DNA from: Phoenix dactylifera
Taxonomy: Eukaryota; Streptophyta; Magnoliopsida; Arecales; Arecaceae
Assembly: GCF_009389715.1 (NCBI RefSeq)
Contig: NC_052399.1
Span: 15,875,646-15,939,645, forward strand
DNA length: 64,000 nucleotides
Direction: 5' to 3'
Positions 56,964-64,000 of this stretch are shown piece by piece. Under the pieces are notes generated by a model. That model was given only the letters and a program-made list of their open reading frames with translations. It was not told the origin of the DNA and did no database searches. Every line of letters begins with the position of its first letter. Position 1 is the stretch's first letter. The translations under genes and the position numbers were made by a program.

Positions 56964-57219
56964 GTTTGGTTAGCGAGTGGAATCGGAAAGGGTTGAAATA
57001 GGGATCGGAATAGTCATATTCCTCGGTAAATTTAGTTCGTGATTAGAATTGGAATTAGAATGCTAGAGGAGATTAGGGTTTGGGTTTGGGTTTGGAGTAT
57101 TGGGGCATTTCTATTTCTTCAAGAATCGGTATGGAAATGACACTCCACCAACCTAACAGCTAGAATATAAGTCGCTCCTTCTCATTCCTATTCTAAAGTC
57201 CAACTCTCTCCAACCAAAC
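56964..57219. mobile_element. 256-bp MITE with GTTTGGTT terminal inverted repeats
   Basis: The left end GTTTGGTTAGCGAGTGG faces a right end that reads GTTTGGTTGGAGAGAG in reverse. The inside is repetitive (GGAATCGGAA, GAATTGGAATTAGAATG) with TTTGGG repeats near 57080. No coding. A target duplication was not clear, so superfamily is open. Confidence 0.5.
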
Positions 57220-57700
57220 ATGCATTTAGTATTATCAAGATTTTTTATAAAATCCAAGAGAATGTTGAACTTATCGATGTCATGAAATGCTATAGCAGCC
57301 ATTGCCCATATTATAGCAGTAACAACAATATCAAATAACTTGTCGAACCAATATTTGAATAGCAAAACTTCTTTATTGGCTTGAAAAGTAACTTTTCGCT
57401 AGCTCATCCTTTTTGATGCATATATTGAAATCGACGATATCCTTCAATACTCCTTGGCATTGACTTCATGATCATTATATCAAGATTTCGAGCATCCAGC
57501 TTATCCCAACAAATGTCAAGTTGCCAGTTGTAATCATTGCTTAATAAAGCATCGATTATTACCTACAAACTATGAAATCAGCAATAAAAATTTGGCTACA
57601 TTCGCATACCTCCATTTGAGTAGCTTCAAGTATATGCATATAACAACTTAAGCTTTGGAATAGCTTCATTTTTTTTTTTGATGTAAAAGGAGGGTATGAA

Positions 57701-58216
57701 GCCACCAAGGTGGTAGCCTAATGGTAATGGGCGGAATTTCTATCATCATGTTCCCAAGTTTGAGTCGCTGCGGCGTTGATTAAAATATGGCTTCAGCCAC
57801 TGCTTGGACATGAGGCATAGGAACGCTTTTTGGATCTCTAGTAGCCAGGGTGGTGCCAAGTGTGACATACTCACACATGGGACTCGAGCCAAAGCCCAAA
57901 GGGGTAGTTGAGCCAGGCCCACGGGTGCGAAGGGTATGAGTAAAACCAGTCGGGATGCCCAACACACGACCATTTCTGCCCGCATCGAACATTCTTCTGG
58001 CATGTGGGACTCGAGCTAGAGCCCAAAGGGGTAGTTGAGCTGGGCCCACGGGTGGGGAGGGTATGAGTAAAACCGGTCGGGGTGCCCAACACACAGCCAT
58101 TTTTGCCCGCATTGAACATTCTCCTGGTAGGGCGGGGGCCCAGTGGGGCTGCTACGCGGAGATGGGTTTGTCCCTTTCTCCCTCCTTCCTCTTTTTCCCT
58201 AACTAAAAAAAAAAAA
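57701..58216 (+). mobile_element. long tRNA-type SINE with target-site duplications
   Basis: Flanked by an 11-base direct repeat GAGGGTATGAA at 57690-57700 and 58217-58227, and ends in an A-run (58205-58216). The head has an A-box-like TAGCCTAATGG (57714-57724) and a B-box-like AGTTTGAGTC (57757-57766) at tRNA spacing. The body contains two copies of a unit of about 120 bases (from about 57875 and about 57997), each with GGGACTCGAGC, CCCAAAGGGGTAGTTGAGC, GGTATGAGTAAAACC and CATTTTTGCCCGCAT-like words. About 516 bp, long for a SINE, non-coding. Confidence 0.68.
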
Positions 58217-58227
58217 GAGGGTATGAA

Positions 58228-58429
58228 AACCCACCCAGGATTTATTTATAGAGAAGTTATTTACAATATTAACGTGAAAGTAAAGGTGATTGTTCTACAT
58301 GTAAGTTGGGTCTACCCTTAGAAAAGATAGGTTTTGAACCCCTCCTCGTGGTGAGGAAGTGAGCGGACCACGTGACAATATTTGCGAAGTTAGCCTGGAG
58401 ACCAAAATATGAACGAAAATGTTAAGTGA
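58228..58429. other. spacer, nothing recognised
   Basis: Short region between the SINE and the L1 fragment without features. Confidence 0.4.
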
Positions 58430-59080
58430 TGTTTTGCCATCGCCACTGTCGCGTGTTCCAAGCTCTATTGCTTACGAAGGTCTTCGATAAACTTTCTTAA
58501 TGCTGTCTCCCATTTTCCTTTGTATACTGATGTCGAGCTTTTAAACAGTGTTAGGCCTTTCTCTAAAGCCTTGCGAGTCGAGTAAGCTTCGAATCTGAAA
58601 ATTCTTCCGTTTCTGTCTTTCCATAGAACAGCAATCCCAAGCCTTCTTCGTTATATTCTTTGGAAGCTGCTGTCGCCATACAGTCCATAACTCCTCCAGA
58701 GTTCGAGGTAAGGTTGGGATTTGCATTTTCTGTACTACCAGATGCCAAATTTCCTTTGAGAATCAGCGTGTGAGGAATAGGTGTGTTGCCGTTTCCTTTT
58801 CTTCACAGCATAATGGACAACAAGGTGGAGCATTTAATCTTCTTTTCTTTAAATTATCTGCAGTCTGAATTTTGTTCTGTAAGGTTAACTAGTGAAAAAT
58901 CTTTGCCTTTTTCGGAATTGGGAGCTTCCACAGGATTCTAGCAATTGCTGAAATAACTCCACCACGGCTCAGAAATTTGTAGCACTTGGGTACTGTGAAA
59001 GTATAGTGGTTTTCCTATTTCCAAGTGATTGTGTCCTTTCTTGTGCTAAGTCCAATGTTGTTCATCCATTGATGCAGTTC
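58430..59080 (-). mobile_element. L1-type LINE fragment (zinc-knuckle region and 3' part)
   Basis: Minus-strand translation gives LRELHQWMNNIGLS at the 5' edge, then a CP/C-CC knuckle-like piece (about 58800), HLVVQKMQIPTLPRTLEELW (58700 region) and KAWDCCSME, typical of the zf-RVT C-terminal part of plant L1 proteins. Several stops and frame changes are present. The RT domain is absent. Confidence 0.62.
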
Positions 59081-60050
59081 CCTTAACTGATGTACTAAAA
59101 ACTTTATGGAAAACTATGGCACAACATGAATCATCTATACCAAATATATCTTCTTGTTGCTTAATCTCTGAAACTACTTTAAAAATAGGCAGCTTTTTAA
59201 ACACATAGTTGACTAAATCTATATATGAAATATCCGAATATTGGATAACTTCAGTATAAGACTCTTCTGCATGATTTAACTTCTTAATATAAATTTTTAT
59301 GGCTGGATGAATCATAGTATCTTTTGACTCTTTTGAAGTAATTTTAGAATTAACAATTTCTTCAATTATGATCTTTTTTGAACTTGATGTCACATTCATG
59401 TGATCAAGCTCTACTTGCTCTATATTTTCTTCTGGACTTGATTGATCTTTGAGCTGATCAAACTTTTCATGCTCCGAGTCTTCTAAATTTGATCCAATTT
59501 CTAATTGATCAAGCTCCCCTGTTTTAAATCTTCATCTTTAAATCAATTTTGTTTTTCTTCCAAATTTTTAAGGGAAGCCAAGAACCAAAATTCACTAATT
59601 AGGTAATTTTTATTTGTAATGTTTCATCTTGTTAGAACTTGAGTGGATGACCATAAAAATATCCTATGCTTTCTTCGACTCTTGTATATATTGAATATGG
59701 AAATAATTTTTTATACCAAGTAAAACTTAAATAATTCACATAATCATCCTAGATTTCATATTCTACTTTCTTCTTGCAACCTCATCAATAAAAGCATCAG
59801 TTGACATTATTTTTGACTCATCCAAGATATTTTAAAAATCTTGTCTTATCAAATAAGACACGGCAGTAGCCTTCCAAAGTGGATAATAGATGTTGTTTAA
59901 CTTACGGCGGAAAGTAGTTATAGCAAAAGTGGCTATATTGATGTTGGTGAGGTCAGACATGTAGAACTTATTGAGAGAGATGATAGTAGCATCATGACGG
60001 TTCACTTATCGAATCATCAAATAAGAATCTACATACTTGCACCGTCACAC
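59081..60050 (-). other. decayed coding-like block, identity unknown
   Basis: The minus strand has long protein-like stretches not typical of random AT-rich DNA: an open part at about 59400-59085 (Lys/Glu-rich, with YIDLVNYVFKKLPIFKVV), an acidic stretch with repeated D-Q/H-L-like words just upstream (59420-59520), and another piece near 59800-60000 (NINIATFAITTFRRKLNN, YYPLWKATAVSYLIRQ). It is interrupted more than once. I do not recognise the family. It could be a dead host gene or part of a mobile element. It directly abuts the L1 fragment. Confidence 0.35.
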
Positions 60051-60988
60051 AACGAATTACTGGGTGCTTTTCAAAATACTACCTAAGGTATATCTACTGT
60101 GTCGGCTTAAGATCTAGAATATAGACAAGAAAAAGCAAATAATAGACTAGATGCGCAAAAAAAATAGAGAGAATTTTTTTTTTGAGAGAACAAAATTTTT
60201 AATCAAAAAAAAAAGTGCAAAACTTCTCTCCTCTACTAGAATGTTACTAAATTATCTCTCTCTTACTCCACCATCTGGATGCCTCACCTCCCTCTCTCTC
60301 TTTTTCGACACCCCACCCAGAAGAGACACTAAAAGTCCGTCACATGGATGGGATGTTTGATTCCTATCTAAATTTAAAAACTAATTTTCATTAAAATAAT
60401 AAACTATTCTAACTAGTATTAAAATAAAAATAAAAATAAATTATAAATTTTTTTTTAGGATAAACAATTTACTTCCACCATCAAGCGGGCGCGGGCGCGA
60501 TTTGAGTCGTATGCTGAATCTGTGTCCATCGCTAGTGGGTCTATCCGTCTCCAAAATGCCAACCAATTAACCTCTGACACGCACGCGACATTTGTGGGGC
60601 CCACAGGGCAGAAGTACTGGGGAACCCCATAAATCCGGCAATATCAAGAGAAAATCTTCGACTTTTCAGATGTCAGGACGCTTCATCACGGCAGAAGGTG
60701 TTCCATCCTTCACTAAATAATGCTCTACTGCTTCATCGCGGCAGGACGCTTGTATTCCCATTCTTTCAGACCTTTTCGTCCATCATCAAAAAAGTTGTGA
60801 TGGAAGCTGTTACAGATTTTTTTTTTTTTTTCAGAATTCGTAGAATGCCGCCAGCCTGGAAGGCAACCTCGAGAGCTAAGGGATCTTGACCTAGCAGTCT
60901 TTGTAATAAATATTATGTATAAACTTGAGAAAAAATCTTGATGCTAAGAATGAAAAAGGCCACTGCTCAATTCGGTGTCCGCTGAGCA
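60051..60988. other. spacer, no recognised gene
   Basis: AT-rich to about 60470, then mixed sequence with GCGGGCGCGGGCGCG at 60485. The short frame at 60698-60889 has a poly(T) core and no motif. Confidence 0.4.
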
Positions 60989-61367
60989 TGACGCCGTTAT
61001 TTTCTCACCCAAGATGACCAGTCGAAAAATATTATTTGGGTTCCTTAATCTGTATAAGTACCTAAGATTTATCTAGCAAATAACCAATGCGGGACTAAAT
61101 ATATGCCCACACAAGTCCTTACATACTCTCCTTATTTAAGTCATGAGGCCTGTGGTCAGTCCCAATGGATTCGTGCTGCAGTGTCTTCTAGTCCACATAG
61201 GCTGTGGGCCGGATCGGCTCTGATACCATTTGTAACAACTCATGACCTCATCCAACATGGCTAACCAAAAGGTATTATTTGGATTCTTTAATCTTGTATG
61301 AGTACCCAAGATCTACTCAACAAATAATCGATGTGGGACTAAACACATGTCCGCACGAGTCTTTACA
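60989..61367 (-). mobile_element. TRIM (short LTR retrotransposon, non-coding), initiator-Met primer site
   Basis: Two similar direct repeats, 60989-61123 (135 bp) and 61231-61367 (137 bp), enclose 107 bp. On the minus strand the upstream LTR (61367-61231) ends TTGTTACA and is followed after two bases by TGGTATCAGAGCC, the usual primer site for initiator methionine tRNA. A purine-rich stretch lies just before the other LTR. No coding region, as expected for a TRIM. The LTRs differ at many positions, so it is old. No clean target duplication seen. Confidence 0.78.
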
Positions 61368-61559
61368 GCATTAAAGAAGCAAGCCTTTATATTGATAATA
61401 CTCATCATTGAGGGGTTCGGGTTGTAAAGAATGATCACACCCTACATAGTTATCATAGCATTTCAAATTCTTCCATTCATTTGTTTGTGCATATTCCAAA
61501 GTGGCTAGGATTCATGCGAAAGAAGGTGAATCATTTTATTGTGCAAAAGTGACAACCTC
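61368..61559. other. spacer, nothing recognised
   Basis: Sequence between the TRIM and the L1 fragment. The last part may belong to the L1. Confidence 0.35.
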
Positions 61560-62790
61560 TGTACGTCGCAGAAAGAGCATACGATCATAGGATATAATAG
61601 CTTTTTGTATTGGTTATTCTCAATCATTTTAACTTCATCTCTGTTATATAAGTTGGATTGAAGGACGCGTCTCCAACCTGAGCTTCTCCATACTCATCAA
61701 TGGATGCCCTCCGACTTCCTCCTCAACTAATTGGATTAAGACAAGGCTGCCCACTTTCTCCTTTCTTATCTATCCTCTACTCAGATTTGTTGAATATTCC
61801 GTACTTATCTCAAGTTGGCAGATGATTTGCTTATAGCAGCCGGCCCTTCGGTTTCCAACGCTATTACCTCGAAGCATGTTGTGATTTGTGCAGAATGTAA
61901 ATGTTGACAAATCCCATATCTACTTTAGCCCAAGTACTGACAAAGAACCGTACGAGAACTGAACAAAGAATCAAACAAGAACTGAGGGTTTCCATCAAAC
62001 AGGAGAAATGGAATTGTTGTGGAGGGGGAGGGAGCCTTGAATTTAGTCCCATATCGGCTAGTAGCGGAAAGGTTCTGTGCCTTAAATGGAGGATGGAAAT
62101 CCTTTCCTCTCGAGGATCCTTTTGTGGGACAAAACCGTGAGGGCACCAGTCTCCCCTGTCTGCACTGGACGCGCGGGCCGGAGCGCCCAAAGCGGACAAT
62201 ACCTCGGGAGGAACGCAGTCCTCTTTCTCTGCTAGCTTAATGTGGGCTAACTGTTACGTGAGGCTCCGGCCAAAGCGTCCATCCCCGCAACAGATGGCGC
62301 TAGAAGGAGGGCCCGCCTCCTCTCTCCATTAACTACCCCTCAAGTTGCCTGGGGGTTGGTAAAGCCGGGTTAAACCGGCACAGGACCTTCCCGCTGGGGG
62401 GGGCTATGTTGTGGAAGGAGAGGGGCCTTGAATTTAGTCCCACATCGGCTAGTAACGGAAAGATTCTGTGCCTTAAATGGGGGTGGGCTAACTGTTGCGT
62501 GAGGCTCCGGTCAAAGCGTCCGTCCCCGCAATAGGAATTATTTAGGAGATCCTCTTTCCGGCTGCAGGCTTAAATGGAAGCATTTGTCGATGCGGGCTTG
62601 CCATTTAATCTTGCTTCAATCTGTGTTAATGTCCGCTCCTACTTATTTATTTGCCACTTGTCACATACCAGCAGCAGCTACTGACAAGTTGGAAAGAATA
62701 TTAAGAAGCTATCTTGGGATACTGGTTGCTAGGAGTTTACAGTGACCTCAAAGGCGAATCTTTTTTAAGAATCTAATCTAGAGATTCTTT
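61560..62790 (+). mobile_element. L1-type LINE reverse-transcriptase fragment, split by a TRIM
   Basis: Plus-strand translation gives ERAYD (about 61577), WIEGRVSNLSFSILINGCPS (about 61655), GLRQGCPLSPFL (about 61737) and NVDKSHIYFSPS (about 61905). The same protein resumes after the TRIM with YLGDPLSGCRLKWKHLS and SAPTYLFATCHIPAAATDKLERIL (62540-62720). This is the plant L1 RT order. Stops and shifts are present, so it is inactive. 5' and 3' ends are missing. Confidence 0.7.
62015..62533 (+). mobile_element. TRIM (short LTR retrotransposon, non-coding) nested in the L1
   Basis: LTRs 62015-62292 and 62407-62533 begin TGTTGTGGA and share CCTTGAATTTAGTCCCA and GTGAGGCTCCGG blocks. A 5-base direct repeat GGAAT flanks the element (62010-62014 and 62534-62538). 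A primer-site-like TGGCGCTAGAAGGAGGGCC starts at 62295, and a G-run polypurine tract (62395-62403) precedes the second LTR. No coding region. The first LTR carries about 150 bp of extra sequence (about 62090-62240) absent from the second. Whole in outline. Confidence 0.8.
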
Positions 62791-64000
62791 CCTTACTGCT
62801 AATGGTGTTTTCTCCCCCCCCACCCCCCCCCCCCCCTTTTTTTTTTTTGATGTAGTGTCGTCGCCGTTTCGTGTTTCATCTTTATTCTGCCATGCTCGAT
62901 TTGATGAGTATTATATATATATATATTGGTTCCCAAGACTTGCTGCTAACGCGTAATGGAAGAATTTATGCTTATAATTGAAGAATGCAATTTGTATGTT
63001 AATCATCAACTTTAATTATTCATTAGTTAATATTTACCACCAAAAATTCATCAAGAGGAAGCATTAAATCTTTTACATACGGGTAACATATTAATTTATT
63101 CATTCATATGAAATGTGTAATAAATAATCAAGGATAGAAGTTAACGATGTTTCATGCATTCAAAGAAAGTTCTTGTTGTATGACTGCATGGTTGTCCCCG
63201 ATTGGAAAATAAAAAAAGAAAAAAGAAAAAAAGCCAACAAAACATTTATCACATCCACGCACCTAATGAGACATGCTGATCCTACACACATAAGTAGAAA
63301 AGAGATGGTAAACTAAATAACCATCCCAAGAAGCAAATGGTAACTAATTGGGTCATCCTTTCACCCATCAATTGTGCCAATGCTACCAGGAGAACATTGC
63401 CGACCAAATTTTTTCTTTAAAAAAAGGTGAGCAAAGCGGTGAATAAAAAAGAAAGAAAAATATGGTGGTGGTGGCGGTGATAGTCGGATATATGTAGGAT
63501 TTGTATCTTTCACATGAAGGATTAGATTGATTCGCCTTCTTTTGCGGAAATCCACTGTTGGATTGTATAAGATTGCTTTGGGAGCTACGCAATTGAATGA
63601 TTGTAGAATTTCAAGATGCTTTGATATTTGTGCAAGATGAGATCCAACTGTCGATGCTGCGGAAGAATATCCACCGTTCTTTCGTGGGAAAGAGGCAAAC
63701 CGAACCCGTCAGATGTGGAGGGCGGAAGGCAAGCTGGCTCGAGTCAATGCACCGCATTGTTTAATTTCCATGGCCCAAACCTGTACGGGTTATGTCTTGG
63801 ACAAAATAAAGGTATCCCCAAGCGACTCGAGTGAACAAAGTGCTCGTGCCCTCGAAATCTCAAATCCCAAATAGCCCCCAGGGCCCCACCTGGGACTCTC
63901 ATCAGCGACATATCCAACCCTGCCGATTACCGCAAAACAATCTCCATTCAACGCCAGCAGCCGCAGCGGCGAAGAAACGAAGAGCAAAACCCCAGCGAAC
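62791..64000. other. spacer and window edge, no gene identified
   Basis: Contains C and T runs at 62814-62848 and a short (TA)n at 62915-62926, then AT-rich sequence. GC rises after about 63640. The last 150 bases look like a plant 5' UTR leading to a plus-strand gene outside the window, but no start codon or domain is visible. Confidence 0.3.

Noticed and set aside
56587-56973. Possible extra 3' exon or small gene after beta-amylase
   Set aside because: The frame has no family match, and the amylase frame is already complete at its TGA.
57070-57095. Telomere-like TTTGGG repeats
   Set aside because: Only about three units, not TTTAGGG, and inside a MITE. Not an interstitial telomere block.
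58330-58350. tRNA B-box-like GGTTTTGAACCCC
   Set aside because: No matching A box or cloverleaf around it.

Overview
The window is plant nuclear DNA: split genes with GT..AG introns, AT-rich introns up to several kb, plant-specific families (CASP-like, plastid beta-amylase, plant DTW-domain protein, plant-type mitochondrial EF-G) and plant transposable elements (Copia, Gypsy, TRIMs, L1 and RTE LINEs, tRNA-type SINEs, MITEs). Codon choice, GC-rich first exons and the repeat style suggest a monocot, perhaps a palm. The species is inference only.

Layout. (1) 604-1712 (+): the 3' half of a histidine-phosphatase (phosphoglycerate-mutase-like) gene whose first exons lie left of the window. (2) 3318-9960 (-): an intron-bearing, clearly broken copy of KDSB, CMP-Kdo synthetase. 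(3) 11756-12438 (-): a compact, intact three-exon CASP-like membrane protein gene. (4) 15228-30899 (-): an intact 20-exon gene for mitochondrial elongation factor G (755 aa), with a 4.7-kb next-to-last intron filled with repeats. (5) 33712-44880 (-): an intact 8-exon DTW-domain gene (381 aa, tRNA aminocarboxypropyltransferase family), whose introns carry a Copia fossil, a pyrimidine-rich insertion, an RTE LINE remnant and tandem copies of its own 5' splice-site region. (6) 45,000-50,000: a nest of a MITE-like block, an L1 fragment and a Gypsy 5' end. (7) 50392-55542 (+): an intact four-exon plastid-type beta-amylase gene (550 aa) with the main catalytic residues present. (8) 56,900-62,800: repeats only, namely a MITE, a long SINE with target-site duplications, two L1 fragments, two TRIMs (one nested in an L1), and a decayed coding-like block I could not identify.

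The genes are not functionally linked in any way I can see: cell-wall sugar activation (dead copy), membrane scaffold, organelle translation, tRNA modification and starch breakdown. For the intact multi-exon genes, exon phases sum exactly to open frames, which strongly supports the models. I found no convincing new biological system. The most worthwhile oddities are the decayed KDSB, tandem donor-like repeats in the DTW gene, snRNA-promoter-like motifs in two unrelated TRIMs, and the unidentified block at 59081-60050.
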